Origin: Valencia hispanica
Taxonomy: Eukaryota; Chordata; Actinopteri; Cyprinodontiformes; Valenciidae
Length of the DNA: 64,000 nt
Direction of reading: 5' to 3'
NCBI GenBank assembly: GCA_963556495.2
Contig: OY747700.1
Location: forward strand, 1,091,501-1,155,500
Made by a program: the position numbers and the translations under genes. Shown here one piece after another: positions 1 to 11,651 of this stretch. Every line of letters starts with the position of its first letter. Position 1 is the stretch's first letter. The notes under the pieces were generated by a model. That model did no database searches and had not been told where the DNA came from. It was given only the letters and a program-made list of their open reading frames with translations.

Positions 1-1525
1 CAGATTTACTTTCACAAGCGGAGCAGTACAGCTTTTGCTATAATACTCCACTTCATATATGTGTGAAAAATCTTTATTATGAATTGCTGGGGATTTTATT
101 TCCTGATGTTATTGATCCGGAGACGGAAAATTAAGGGGAAGAAAGAAAGAAGATGAAGAAGAGAGGTAGGAAACAAAAAGTCATGAGAGAGGGTGAGTTG
201 AAAACACAAGAGAGGAATGGGAACAAAGAAAACACAGGAAGACATTGAAGTCTGCCTCCATACCCACAGGACGGCAGAGAGAGGAAAAAACTAAACAAAA
301 CAAAAAGGTAAAAAGGAACATCGACAAAACAAAACAAACCAAACATCGTGAACTAAGAAATACACAACCACATCACACAAAAATGGATATAAAAATACAA
401 CAAAAATGTCACAGAAAAACTCATGGTACCGATTAATCAGGCTCTAGTAATGATAACCTCAGCCCAAGAATATATCCTTAAACACCAGAGACCCCACATC
501 TATGTGTGTGTGTTAGCATGCCGGTGCAAATAAGGTTTCTCCATAAGAGTGTTAGATAGCTGGTGTGAGCAGACATCAATCGGTCTCCCAGGAATCGATG
601 AAGACATGATTGTAAGCATGTATTAGATGACGTAAAACCCATCCTAAACATCCGTTGACCTGTATAGTTTACTCTATGAAGGATTTTGTATTGTATTAAT
701 TGCAAATGAGGATTCTTTGTTATTTTAAAGGTTCTTAAACATATCTGAGACCAGACGATTTGGTCAAAGCTGGCTGATAAATCCACCTCCCATTTTGAAA
801 TAGGGATGGCTATTGATTCATCTAATGTAGATAAAGTTTTGTATATTTTAGACAGCAATTTGGGGGGGGTTGAGATTAAGAAAATCTAAACCTCTTGCTG
901 GAATTTGTAATTCAACTGTATTGAGCCTAAATTTACCTTTAATAATAGATTTAATTTGTTGATATTCTAAGAATTTGTTTTTATCAATTCCATATTGTGT
1001 AATTAATGTATTAAATGGGATAAAGTCTGTTCCTTCAAATATGTGTTCCAGGTATTCAATTCCATTGCACCTCCAGACTGGAAAACTTATCATAAATTTT
1101 TTTTGCAAGATGTCGGGGTTATTCCAGATGGGTGTACGTCTGCATGGGATTATTGTGGACTCTGTCATTTTTAGAAACTCCCACCATGCTGTCAGAGAGG
1201 AGCTGATATTTATGCTTTTAAAGCATTCATGTCGTTTTATATTTAAGCTAATAAATGGTAGGTCTGAAAGTTTTATCTTATTGCATAGTGTCTGTTCTAC
1301 ATCTATCCAGAACTCATCTAGGTAGCTATGTTTTAACCATCTTGAGATGTAGTGGAGCCTGTTGGCTAAGAAATAATGATGGAAGTTTAGTAGATCTAGA
1401 CCTCCTTTTTCTTTGGTCTTCTGCAGTGTTTTTAAGCTGATACGTGGGGGTTTATCTTTCCAAAGAAATTTAGAGACAAAGGAGTCCAGAGATCTAAACC
1501 AGTCTAGTGATGGTTTACTTGGGAT
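1..1525 (-). mobile_element. L1/Tx1-type LINE, 3' part (L1 copy 1), internally deleted
   Basis: This is the 3' end of an L1-type retrotransposon read on the minus strand; its terminus lies off the left edge of the window. It aligns by eye to the second L1 at 47212-52060 in three blocks. Positions 1-600 match the AT-rich end of that element's 3' UTR, positions 620-1525 match the end of its ORF2, and everything between is missing. Homology stops at about 1525, where the plus-strand L2-B element begins. The 5' half of an L1 in the same orientation resumes at about 9296, on the other side of L2-B, so the two pieces are probably one element. Confidence 0.85.
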
Positions 1526-1528
1526 CAA
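478..1528 (-). pseudogene. L1 ORF2 C-terminal fragment, frameshifted and fused to 3' UTR
   Basis: This encodes the region downstream of the reverse transcriptase of an L1 ORF2 protein. It matches the second L1 copy (47.7-48.6 kb) almost residue for residue. Two lesions are visible. A run of eight G at 863-870 (seven in copy 2) shifts the frame near 855. Near 612 the frame jumps from the ORF2 C-terminus straight into sequence that is 3' UTR in copy 2, because about 2.8 kb is deleted. The 126-residue reading frame at 478-858 is therefore a chimera of ORF2 and UTR, not a gene. The reverse transcriptase core and endonuclease are not in this fragment. Confidence 0.85.
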
Positions 1529-2283
1529 TTAATGGAATTGAGGCTTTTTGTAGCAAGAATACCAAAGTTTATAGCTGCTACAAAAATACAGTGAGAGAAA
1601 TATCAGAAAAAATCCCTAAAATCTTGGACCAACATCCTGCTTTGGAAAAGCTCGTCATTCATGCTGGATCAGCAGATATCGCGATGAGACAATCAGAGAT
1701 TCTGAAGAGAGACTTTTCTGATCTCCTACAGAGACTTGATGGACTTAACGTAAACATCCTCATCAGCGGACAAGTCCCTGAAGGGAATGATGAAAGATTT
1801 AGCAGACTCCGCATGCTCCATAAATGGTTGAAGAAACAATCAGCTGAGAAGTCGTTCACATTTATTAATCATTTCAAAGTATTTGGAAGTGCTAATCATC
1901 TGTTCAAAGCAGGAATGCGCTATTTGAACAGGTCCGGAGTAAGGCTGTTAGCAGCCAACATTTTTTCTTATCAACATCAGAAAGCAAAACACTTGCTCCC
2001 AAAAGCTGACCTTGAGGCGCCCATGGATATCAGAGAACAAAAACAGCAAGTCATGATGACACCACAGGACCGAACAGATAAACAACCATCAGAGATTAAG
2101 TCTTCATCTTCCTGTGACTCAGCCACATCAAATGAGTCTCCATTTAGAAACTTTACAGACAGACTGAACGAGCAAATCAAATTTGGGACACAATTAACAC
2201 CTAAACTTAGACTACACCAAACGCCTGGGACTAGTGTCAATAAGTCTGGGAGCTTCCCCCCACTGATTATTACAGATATTTGA
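1526..2283 (+). pseudogene. L2-B ORF1, C-terminal part with SGNH-esterase-like domain
   Basis: The reading frame is open to the stop at 2281-2283 but lacks its beginning. It resembles the C-terminal half of the L2-A ORF1 at 17501-18385: an IHAGSAD motif here corresponds to IHAGGDD there, and both share the order 'SR(M/L)..(F/L)H(K/Q)WL'. In fish L2 and related CR1-group elements ORF1 commonly carries a lipolytic-esterase-like (SGNH) fold; that role is family knowledge and not tested here. A serine- and proline-rich tail follows the domain. The apparent start at 1507 is in L1 sequence and is not meaningful. Confidence 0.7.
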
Positions 2284-2286
2284 TAT

Positions 2287-3225
2287 TTGAGGGAACTGGG
2301 CAATAAATCCACCCCTACCGTCTCCCAGAATTCACCCGGCACCCCTGAGGCTATATCAGTGATTATCAGCAGCAGAAAACATAAACCGTTAACCACACGC
2401 TCTCATATTAAACAAAATCTCAAATTGATAACCTGTCAGAAGGTTCAGCTGCCCATAATCACAATACTTAAGTTAGCTTTATTAAACATTAGATCTCTAT
2501 CCGGGAAGTCTTTTCTTATGAATGACTTCATCACTGAGCATAATTTACACGCCCTTTTTTTATCAGAAACTTGGCTAGATGAAAAGAACGAAACAACTTC
2601 ATTAATAGAATCTAGTCCTCCAAATTACAATTTCTTAAGCGAGAACAGAAAACACAGACGAGGCGGAGGTGTAGCCACCATCTTTCACAACTCAATGAAC
2701 TTTAAAAAGGTAACCCTGGGCACGTTTGATTCTTTTGAATACCTAGCCACCCAGATAAATGAGCCTAACAAAGCGTTATTTCTAAGTTTATATAAACCAC
2801 CAAAACTTAACTCTAACTTCTTTAATGATTTCAATGACCTTCTTTCTGTAATATGTATCGACTATGACCAACTAATCATCATGGGGGACTTTAACATCCA
2901 TACCGACAACCCCCAAGATAGACAAGCAAAAACGTTAGATGATACTCTCCACAACTTCGGACTGATCCAGCATGTCAAACAACCAACACACAATAGAGGA
3001 CACACTCTGGACTTAATTATCAGCAAAGGTTTAAATATTTCTGACATCTCTGTAATTAATATTGCATTATCTGACCATTTCTGTATTTTCTTTGAAAGTA
3101 CCATCTCTGCTAAATTATCCAGCCACAGTAAGACCACTATAAAAAAGCGTTTTCTAGGGGACAGTTCAGTAGAAACCTTTAAACGTATTTATCCTTCCAC
3201 CACATCCCCCTCATCTCTCAACTCA
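2287..3225 (+). pseudogene. L2-B ORF2, APE endonuclease part
   Basis: This encodes the N-terminal endonuclease of the L2-B ORF2 polyprotein, which nicks target DNA to prime reverse transcription. Visible motifs in order are LNIRSL, LSETWL, the glycine-rich [10 protein letters not shown] segment, LSLYKPP, GDFNIH and SDHF, which are the usual landmarks of APE-like LINE endonucleases. The frame runs on artificially to 3291, into the 3' tail of the inserted L2-A. The protein continues at 7045 after the insertion, so this copy cannot make an intact ORF2. Confidence 0.85.
3220..3225 (+). repeat. Left target-site duplication of nested L2-A (AACTCA)
   Basis: The hexamer AACTCA here is repeated at 7039-7044. 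The uninterrupted L2-B relative on the minus strand near 33070 has the hexamer only once at the equivalent place, so this is a target-site duplication. Confidence 0.8.
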
Positions 3226-6200
3226 ATTCAATTCAATTCAGTTTATTTATATAGCGCCAATTCACAACAGATGTCATCTCAAGGCACTTAACAAGAAGTC
3301 ATTTCAGTACAATAATACAAACATTCCAATCAGTTAAAAAGTTTCCTATTTAAGGAATCCCAGCAGATTGCGTCAGTCATTGGCGTGAGGTTGGGCAGAT
3401 TTCCAACCACAGCAATCCTTCAGCAATCCCTCATACTGAGCAAGCATGTAGCGACAGTGGAGAGGAAAAACTCCCCTTTAACAGGAAGAAACCTCCAACA
3501 GAACCAGGCTCAGTAGGAGCGGCCATCTGCCACGACCGTCTGGGGGTTTGAGAAGACAGAGCAGAGACACAGAAGGAACAGAAGATCTGATATAAGAGAA
3601 CTTTCTATGTTACAGAAAGTAAAAAGTTGATAACAGGACACAGTGGATGTTCAGTTACTGAGAGGATCATCCCAGTCGATGCCCCCCGTCCAACAGGGCA
3701 TTGCAGCCAAGCAGGATACCAGACCAGGTATATCTTCTATGGGGAGAAAAACACTGAGAGAAAACAAAGTTAACAGTCGAAATAACAGAATGTACTGTAA
3801 TACAACTGGAGAGTAGTAGGAGAAAAGGAAGTAGCAGAGTGAAGAAAATTGGTAAGTCTGTCCTCCAGCAGTCTAAGCCTATAGCAGCATAACTACAGAG
3901 ATAGCTCAGGATGACCTAAGCCACTCTAACTATAAGCTTTATCAAAAAGGAAAGTTTTAAGCCTGGCCTTAAAAGTAAACAGAGTGTCTGCCTCACGGAC
4001 TAAAGCTGGGAGCTGGTTCCACAGGAGAGGAGTCTGATAACTAAAAGATCTGCCTCCCATTCTACTTTTAGAGATCCTAGGAACTACAAGTAAACCTGCA
4101 GTCTTGAGAGCGAAGTGCTCTGTTAGGAACATATGGAACAATTAGATCTCTGATGGATGATGGAGCTGATTATTATGGGCTTTGTATGTAAGAAGAAGGA
4201 TCTTAAATTCTATTCTGGATTTAACAGGGAGCCAATGAAGGGAAGCTAAAACAGGAGAAATGTGATCTCTCTTTTTAATATTCATCAGAACTCTTGCTGC
4301 CGCATTTTGGATCAACTGAAGGCTTTTAATGACATTTTGTGGACTTCCTGATAGTAAAGAATTACAGTAGTCCAGCCTTGAGGTAACAAATGCATGGACT
4401 AGTTTCTCAGCATCACTCCTGGACAGGATGTTTCTAATTTTAGCAATATTCCGGAGGTGAAAGAAGGAAATCCTAGAAACCTGTTTAATATGGGATTTAA
4501 ATGTCAAGTCTTGGTCAAAAATAACGCCGAGGTTGTTTACGTTATTACTGGGGGCCAATTTAATGCCATCCAGATGAAGTGATTGACTAATCAGTTTCTG
4601 TTTAAGAACTTCTGGTCCAAAGACAGCAACTTCTGTCTTGTCAGAATTTAAAAGCAAAAAGTTTAGGGTCATCCATGCTTTTATGTCTTCCAGACATGCC
4701 TGTAATCTACCTAACTGACTGGGTTCATCAGGATTTATGGATAAATATAGTTGTGTATCATCGGCATAGCTGTGGAAATTTATCCCATGCTGTCTAATGA
4801 TTCTACCAATTGGAAGCATATATATGGTGAAAAGAATTGGTCCAAGGACAGAACCCTGTGGAACTCCACAAGTAACCCTTGAGAGTAAAGATGATTTATC
4901 ATTTAGATGAACAAACTGGAATCTATCAGACAAATATGATTTAAACCAGCCTAGTGCTGTTCCTTTGATCCCTGCAACATGTTCAAGCCTTTCTAAGAGA
5001 ATATTATGATCGACTGTGTCAAAAGCAGCACTGAGATCTAACAAAACCAGAACAGACACCAGTCCATTATCTGAGGCCATGAGAATATCATTAGTAACCT
5101 TCACCAGTGCTGTTTCAGTGCTATGATGAGCTCTAAAACCTGACTGAAACTCTTCAAACAGCTCGTTACTGTTTAGATGTTCACAGACTTGATTAGCAAC
5201 TATTTTCTCAAAGACTTTGGATAAGAAAGGAAGGTTAGATATAGGTCTGTAATTCACTAATTCATCTTGATCAAGGGAAGGTTTCTTGAGTAAAGGTTTA
5301 ATTACAGCTATTTTAAATTCCTGTGGTACGTATCCGTTTACTAAGGATAGATTCATCATATCCAAAATGGGGCCAGGAACCAAATGGAACACTTCTTTAA
5401 ATAATTTGGTTGGGATTGGGTCCAACATATAAGTTGAAGGTTTAGATGAGGCTAATATTTTTGATAATTCTGAAAGCTCGACTGAATCAAAACAGCCTAA
5501 GCACAACTGAGGTTCTACAGTTCTTTCCGATACTGACTCATTTACTGAGGAAGAAGTAATCATGTTTGGGAGGGTGCCAATGATTTTATTTTTAATAAAA
5601 TTTATTTTATTTATGAAGAATCTCATAAAATCATCACTGCTAAGAGCTGGGGGAATAGTTTGCTCAACAGAGCTATGACTCTGTGTAAGTTTGGCAACTG
5701 TACTAAAAAGAAACCTAGGATTGTTTTTATTCGCCTCTATTAATGATGAAAAATATGCTGTTCTAGCTTGTCGAAGGGTCTTTTTATACAGCAGTAGACT
5801 GTTATTCCAGGTTAAATAGGAATCCTCTAGATGTGAAGAGCGCAATTTTCTCTCCAACTTCCTAGTATTCTGCTTTAAAGTACGCAACTCTGCGTTGAAC
5901 CAAGGAGTCAGCCTCCTATGGCTAGCCACTTTCTTTTTTAAGGGGGCTACACTATCTAATGCCAAACGCAATGAGGACGTAACGCTGTGAACCAGACCAT
6001 CAATTTCTGAAGGGTTAGAGATAGAATTGCTGCCATCCACTGTGTTACTCTGAGACACTGAGGAAAGTAAGAATGGAACAGATTCTTTAAAAATTGTTAC
6101 AGCATTGTCTGATAAAGTTCTACTATAATGAAATTTTCTTTCAGATTTAAGATGGTCAGTTAAAGTAAATTCAAAAGTTATCAAGAAGTGGTCAGACAGG

Positions 6201-7038
6201 ACCGGGTTATGTGGGTGGACTGTTATTTCCTCACACTCAATACTGTATGTCAGTACAAGGTCCAAAGTGTGTTTACCTGAGTGGGTCGATCCCTGTACTT
6301 TTTGAGTAAAGCCAATTGAGTCTAAAATAGCACTAAAGGCTGCATTTAGGCTATGACTTTAAGTATCCACATGAATATTGAAGTCCCCCACTATAATGAC
6401 CCTATCAGTATTTAATACTAAATCAGATAAAAAATTTGAGATCTGATCCAAGAATTGAGAGTAAGGGCCTGGTGGACGATACAAAACCACAAAAAAAAAT
6501 GGTCTTAATGTTTTGCAACTTGGATGAGGAAAATTAAGGGTTAGATGTTCAAAAGAACTGTAGCTATCAATTGGTCTGGGACTAATTAGTAAATCAGAAC
6601 GGAAAATGGTTGCAACTCCTCCTCCTCGCCCAGTATTTCTAGGAATGTGAAAATTTAAATGACTGGAAGGAGTTGACTCATTTATACCGACATAATCCTC
6701 CTGCTGCAACCAGGTTTCTGTGAGACAAAGGAAATCAATGTGATTATCACAAATCAAGTCATTTACTAACAAAGTCTTTGAGGAGAGAGATCTTATGTTT
6801 AATAAACCACATTTAATAGATTTATTTTCAGTCAAAGTTGTATTTATTTTTTATGAGATTTCCATAATTTGCTTTTGTTGGCTTAACTTTTAATCCATTT
6901 AATTTTGGCCGTGGGCAAGACACTGTTTCTATAGGGTAATGGGTGGGTAACAGTACAGAAGCAGCAGAGAGGTGGGTTAAACTACGACTCTGCTTCCTGG
7001 TCTGGACCCTGGGTTGTCAGTGTTTTGGAGGATTAATA
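3226..7038 (-). mobile_element. L2-type LINE (family L2-A, copy 1), 5'-truncated, inserted in L2-B
   Basis: This minus-strand L2 element begins at its 3' tail, a tandem pentamer of the TTGAA type (3226-3242). It then has a 3' UTR (to about 3925) and ORF2 (3926-6835), and stops upstream at the very end of ORF1 near 7038. It aligns throughout with the longer L2-A copy at 17235-22099. AACTCA flanks both sides. Because the copy carries only one nonsense mutation and few frameshifts, it looks younger than most LINE relics here. Confidence 0.9.
3926..6835 (-). pseudogene. L2-A ORF2 (endonuclease + reverse transcriptase), lightly damaged
   Basis: This ORF2 encodes an APE endonuclease ([28 protein letters not shown]), a reverse transcriptase ([35 protein letters not shown] and the catalytic YADD at about 4760) and a C-terminal region ending FLFDKAYS. 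It starts with [10 protein letters not shown] at 6835. There are two clear lesions against copy 2. A GAA-to-TAA change creates a stop at about 6358-6360, just after [10 protein letters not shown] one-base loss near 4170 shifts the frame and ends the long 707-residue frame at 4142. The distal part reads on at 3926-4141 in another frame. Confidence 0.9.
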
Positions 7039-7044
7039 AACTCA
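7039..7044 (+). repeat. Right target-site duplication of nested L2-A (AACTCA)
   Basis: Second copy of the hexamer at 3220-3225. The interrupted L2-B reading frame resumes directly after it. Confidence 0.8.
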
Positions 7045-9119
7045 AACTCAGTAAATAAGTTGGTAGATAATTTCCTTGCGAAAATCTCAGACATCATGGA
7101 TTCCATTGCTCCAACTAAAGTGATAGTCTCAGGTAGAAAGAAGTCTCCGTGGACACGTAATCCACTGGTACGTAGTGAAAAAAGAGAGTGTCGACGAGCC
7201 GAGAGAAAATGGCGGAAAACTCGACTCCAGGTTCACTGTTAGATCTACAAAGAGAGACTGAATAGATATCAGCTAACTATAAAAGATGCTAGGGAATCGT
7301 TCTTTTCTGAAATCATCAACAGAAACATTAATAACGCACGGACTCTATTTGCAACAGTGGAAAGACTAACTAATCCTTTAGTGACAGTAGCCCCTGAACT
7401 AAACTCTACCAGGGCCTGCAATGAATTTGCCAGCTTTTTCACTGAAAAGATTCTAACAATTAGACGGTCAATCTGTACCTCAATATCGAACCCACAACCA
7501 GTGCCATCCCCAATCAACAACAATGTAGAGAATATGTCTGAATTCCACAAATTAAACCAGAACAGCCTTGAAAAAATCATTATCCAATTAAGCTCCTCCT
7601 CCTGCTGTCTTGATATCCTACCCACAGCTTTTCTAAAGAAAGTTCTTCCTGTTATTGGGTCTGATCTTGTTCAAATAGTGAACTCATCACTGCTATCAGG
7701 TGTCTTCCCCCAGGCTTTAAAAACAGCAGTTATTAAACCACTGCTAAAGAAGAAAAATCTGGACAACACGTTAATGCAGAACTACAGGCCAATCTCTAAT
7801 CTCCCATTCATCAGTAAGATTATTGAAAAAGCTGTGTTTCAGCAGTTAAATGGCTTCATAACAATGACAAACCGTTTTGATGCTTTTCAGTCTGGTTTCC
7901 GCGCTCACCACAGCACCGAGACTGTCCTCGTCAAAGTATTTAATGACATCCGCATAAATACAGACTGTGGAAGAACCACAGTGCTGGTTCTGTTGGACCT
8001 CAGTGCAGCATTTGACACTGTTGATCATGATATTTTATTGAAACGACTGGAGAGCTGGGTCGGACTCTCTGGTACAGTACTTGGCTGGTTCGAGTCTTAC
8101 CTAAAGAACAGGGACTTCTATGTTTCAATAGGAAACTTTTCATCAGAACGAACAGAAATCACATGTGGGGTGCCCCAGGGCTCCATCCTGGGGCCCCTCT
8201 TATTTAATATCTACATGCTCCCACTAGGCAAGATTATAGCGACCAATAACATTAGCTACCATAACTACGCAGATGACACTCAGCTCTACATTACAATGTC
8301 ACCAGGTGACTCTGAACCCATTCAAACCGTAAATCAATGCATTGACCAAATAAATGGATGGATGTGCCATAACTTTCTCCAGCTGAATAGAAACAAAACT
8401 GAACTGATTATTTTTGGACCCAAGGTAACGAACGATCAAGAGTCAGCACACAGCTTCAATTAATCCAGCTAGAAACTACTGATCAGGTTCGTAACCTAGG
8501 TGTAGTAATGGACTCAGACCTGAACCTCCAGGGTCACATAAAGGCAAAAACAAGGTCAGCGTTCTATCACCTGAAGAACATCTCTAGGATTAAAGGACTG
8601 ATTTTGCAACACGACCTAGAAAAACTCATCCATGCGTTTATCTTTAGTCGAATTGATTACTGCAACAGCATCTTCACAGGTCTGCCTAAAAAGTCAATCA
8701 GACAGCTGCAGCTGATCCAGAACGCTGCCGCTCGCGTCCTCACTAGAACCAGGAAAGTAGAGCACATCACCCCAGTTCTAAAGTCCTTACACTGGCTCCC
8801 TGTAGCTCAGAGAATAGACTTTAAAATACTTTTACTAGTTTATAAATCATTACATGGCTTAGCACCAAAATATGTTGAAGACCTGTTGTCATGGTACCAA
8901 CCACCAAGACCACTCAGGTCCTCCAACTCTAGCCTACTAAACATCCCTAGACTCAGAACTAAATATGGAGAAGCAGCTTTCAGTTTCTATGCTCCCCTTA
9001 TCTGGAACGGACTTCCTAACGAGTGTAGAGCTGCTGAAACTCTGAACTGCTTTAAATCGAGACTAAAAACCATCTGTTTAGAATTGCCTTTGAGTAAATG
9101 CTTGATGTTATATGTATGA
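7045..9119 (+). pseudogene. L2-B ORF2, linker, reverse transcriptase and C-terminus
   Basis: This is the continuation of the L2-B ORF2 after the nested insertion. The reverse transcriptase has the expected blocks: [39 protein letters not shown], the [10 protein letters not shown] block and the catalytic NYADDTQLY motif (about 8263-8290). A TAG stop near 7240 interrupts the linker where the minus-strand relative has a glutamate codon. A two-base gain near 8425 shifts the frame, so the C-terminal part continues at 8508-9119 (thumb and the 'LHWLPV' to 'WNGLP' region). The copy is dead. Confidence 0.85.
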
Positions 9120-9295
9120 AATGTGTTCATGCTCTCTTGCTTTTTTTTATTTTTCTCTTGCTTTATTGTGTATCATGTGTAATGTGTGTTTCTTTTATGT
9201 GTTTCTTTTAAATCACCAAATCATGTAAAGCACCTTGAATTACCCTGCTGTTGAAAGTGTGCTATACAAATAAAATTGCCTTGCCTTGTCTTGCC
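9120..9295 (+). repeat. L2-B 3' UTR and CTTGC-type tail
   Basis: Noncoding end of the L2-B element, conserved with the copy ending at 24786 (shared stretch just before the tail, including AAAGCACCTTGAATTA). It ends in short CTTGC repeats, as is usual for L2 3' ends. L1 sequence starts immediately after. Confidence 0.75.
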
Positions 9296-9340
9296 TATCC
9301 TAAGTCTTTGAATTAAGAACTGGGTCTGTTTATTAATAAT

Positions 9341-10372
9341 TTAATTTAATTCTAGCTTTGCTTTACGGATTTTGCCTAGTCTCTCCTCATCTAGAGAAGC
9401 TTCTAATGAATTAATAGTTTCTTCTAATTCCTGAATACGTTTATTTTCCATTTTCTTTTTATTTGATGAGAATGAGGTTATTTGACCTCTAATCACAGCT
9501 TTTCCTGCCTCCCAAAGAATGGATGGCGACGTACCAGGGAGGTCGTCATATTCCAAATATGAGGCCCACTCTTTTTCAAAATATTTAATAAATTCTTTAT
9601 CCATAAGTAATGATATATTAAATCTCCAATTTTTGCTTTGAGGTGTTTCTGTTTTATTTACTAAAGTTGGAGAAACAGGAGCATGATCGCTAACAGCTAT
9701 AGGGTGTATCTCAGTGTCTGAAATGTCAGTCAACAGTGAGCTGCTGACTAACAAATAATCCAGTCGAGAATATGAATGGTGGACATTTGAGAAGAAAATA
9801 TGTTTTTTGTCATTTGGGTGAAGTGATCGCCATGCATCGCAAAGTCCATAATCGCTCATGTACTGTTTGACTATATCTATATATTTCCAGCTGCGCTGAG
9901 TCCCTGCTGTGCTGAGCCTGTCTATTTCTTCATTTAAACCAAAGTTGAGGTCGCCCCCAAGAAGAAGTGAGCAATCCAAGTGTCCAAGGAGCACCGAGAA
10001 GAAGGAATGAAAGAATGAGGGGTCATCAACATTTGGACCATATATACTGACAATACATAACTTTTGGTTATGTATTGATCGTTGTACTATAATAAATCTA
10101 CCCTCTGGATCTGTAACTGTATCTATTACTGTAAAATTTACATTTTTATTTATTAATATTGCTACTCCCCTTTGTCTGGAGTTATAGCATGCAGAAAACA
10201 CATTAGGAAACTCAGGGGATTTAAGATCATCTGCAGCTGAGGTAGATTTATGGGTTTCTTGTAATAAGACGACATCTGCCTTCAATCTTTTAAGCTGGTA
10301 CAGAATCTTAACTCTTTTCTCTCTGGTGCCAGCTCCATGAATATTCCACGTGACAAACCTTAGAGTAGTCAT
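9341..10372 (-). pseudogene. L1 ORF2, N-terminal APE endonuclease domain (truncated ORF2)
   Basis: The 343-residue frame starts with MTTLRFVTWNIHG at 10372 and covers the full apurinic-type endonuclease of L1 ORF2. The catalytic landmarks are all present in order: TWNIHG (residue about 8-13), LQETH (about 37-41), SIYGPN, GGDLNF, SRLDYLLVS and SDHAP. A coiled, charged region follows (KKKMENKRIQELEE). The frame then breaks, and the reverse transcriptase of this element is missing because L2-B lies at the junction. The endonuclease itself looks intact, which is unusual among the relics here. Confidence 0.85.
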
Positions 10373-10781
10373 AGTTTTGAGATAAAAGTTGTAAAGTCCA
10401 TATCACCATAGAAACAGATAAACACAGGTGTATTATTAGTTTGTGCTTGGGGTTGCCTGATTGAAAATCCAAAAGCCGAATTATAAGAAAGAGAAAAATA
10501 GAAGAAAGTTGTGAAGGTGTGAAGGGTGAGAGAGAAAGAAATAGTTATATTATGAAAAAAGTTCTTTTTGTGTGTGTGTGAGTGATAAAAGAAGGAAAAA
10601 GGAGTGACAAAGACATTTGGTGATAGACATGTGAAGATGAGAAAAGAGAAAAGAGCCAGTAACCCAGTGCTTAGCCCTGGCCCCGCCCACATTGAGTGAT
10701 GTAAACAACTTTACAGAGCTGTGCTAACATTAGATTATAGTTGACTGATAAAACAACTCTTATCTGACCAGTGTTACATGA

Positions 10782-11567
10782 CTAATAAAGCCAAGGAGTA
10801 AGCTGGGAGTCCCTGAACAGCTGCCCATTAACATACAGTTTATCTACCGCTACTGTAGCTCTGGTGCCTTCACTGATATATTTCTTCCTGATTGGGAACA
10901 AAACGCGCCTTCTATCCAGGATTTCCTTCGGATATTGATCGTTAACGCTGTAATTCGTTCCCCGCAGCTCTCTGCCCTGACCTCTGACCTGCTCTTTTTG
11001 CTTGTAATGCTCGAATTTAGCAACAATAGGTCGCGGCCGGTTGTTGTTGGGCTTCTTACCTCCGAGCCGGTGGACGCGGTGAAAAGTGATGCTTTTTACC
11101 GTGTCGCTTGGGAGCTTTAACTGATGTTGGAGAAAATCTCGGACGGTGGATTCAGCGTCGTCCTCAGCCTGTTCTGGGATCCCGGAAAAAACAAGATTGT
11201 CCCGCATTCCCCTGGCCTGTATATCCAAGATAGTTTCTTTCATCCTCTTCCTTTCTCCGGACAGCTGCGTCATCCCCTCGGTGAGTTTCTTTATACTCTC
11301 CCTAAGCGTTTGGTTTTCTGCAGCGAGCGATGCTACCTGTTGTTGGCTGAACTCTAGAGATTCCCTTAGAGCTTGAAACTCTTTATGGAGAACCTCAACC
11401 AGGCCCAGACGGGCGTCTAGGCTGGTTAGCTTCTTGTCTATTGAGTCCAGGACATCGCTGTAGCTTTTCTCTAGAGAGATGGTGGAGGTGCTGGCCTCAG
11501 AAAGAATGCGTTTTTGTGATGGTGTGCTTGTCGGCATAGCAGAGGTGGAATTCTGTGGCTTGCCCAT
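10782..11567 (-). CDS. L1 ORF1 nucleic-acid-binding protein, open frame
   Basis: This matches the L1 ORF1 chaperone, which coats L1 RNA. From the first in-frame ATG (11567, MGKPQNS) it is 261 residues. It has a polar, low-complexity leader, a coiled coil in the stretch from about IDKKLTSLDARLGLVE to KRMKETILDIQ, an RRM-like segment starting DNLVFSGIPE, and a basic C-terminal domain ending at LTPWLY. The frame is open upstream to about 11651 but without an ATG, so I chose 11567. ORF2 starts about 410 bp downstream. It is a transposon gene and part of a broken element, but this frame shows no lesion. Confidence 0.75.
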   Translation of the reverse strand: MGKPQNSTSAMPTSTPSQKRILSEASTSTISLEKSYSDVLDSIDKKLTSLDARLGLVEVLHKEFQALRESLEFSQQQVASLAAENQTLRESIKKLTEGMTQLSGERKRMKETILDIQARGMRDNLVFSGIPEQAEDDAESTVRDFLQHQLKLPSDTVKSITFHRVHRLGGKKPNNNRPRPIVAKFEHYKQKEQVRGQGRELRGTNYSVNDQYPKEILDRRRVLFPIRKKYISEGTRATVAVDKLYVNGQLFRDSQLTPWLY

Positions 11568-11651
11568 AACAATGTTGTCAAAGCACTCGTCCAAGTAGCT
11601 TTCCAGGCTGTCCAAGGTTTCCTCGCCCAGTTTGTTTATGGAGAAATACAA

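Larger units (their letters stand above)
1526..9295 (+). mobile_element. L2-type LINE (family L2-B, copy 1), split by a nested L2-A
   Basis: This non-LTR retrotransposon occupies 1526-3225 and 7039-9295; the gap is another L2 in reverse orientation. In order it has the end of ORF1 (SGNH-like domain), then ORF2 with an APE-type endonuclease, reverse transcriptase and C-terminal region. Its 3' UTR ends in a short CTTGC-type repeat at about 9270-9295. It is 5'-truncated inside ORF1. Both outer edges abut L1 sequence of one orientation, so it inserted into that L1. I could not find a convincing target duplication at the outer edges. A 3' fragment (23594-24786) and an antisense copy (32241-35460) of the same family occur in the window. 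Confidence 0.85.

Noticed and set aside
131..436. Short frames opposite each other at the left edge
   Set aside because: They fall in the AT-rich distal 3' UTR of the L1 copy, matching 51530-51900 in the other copy, and are not coding.
600..625. Spliced-intron explanation for the missing 2.8 kb in L1 copy 1
   Set aside because: The missing segment in copy 2 does not begin with GT or end with AG at the matching points, so genomic or reverse-transcription deletion is more likely.
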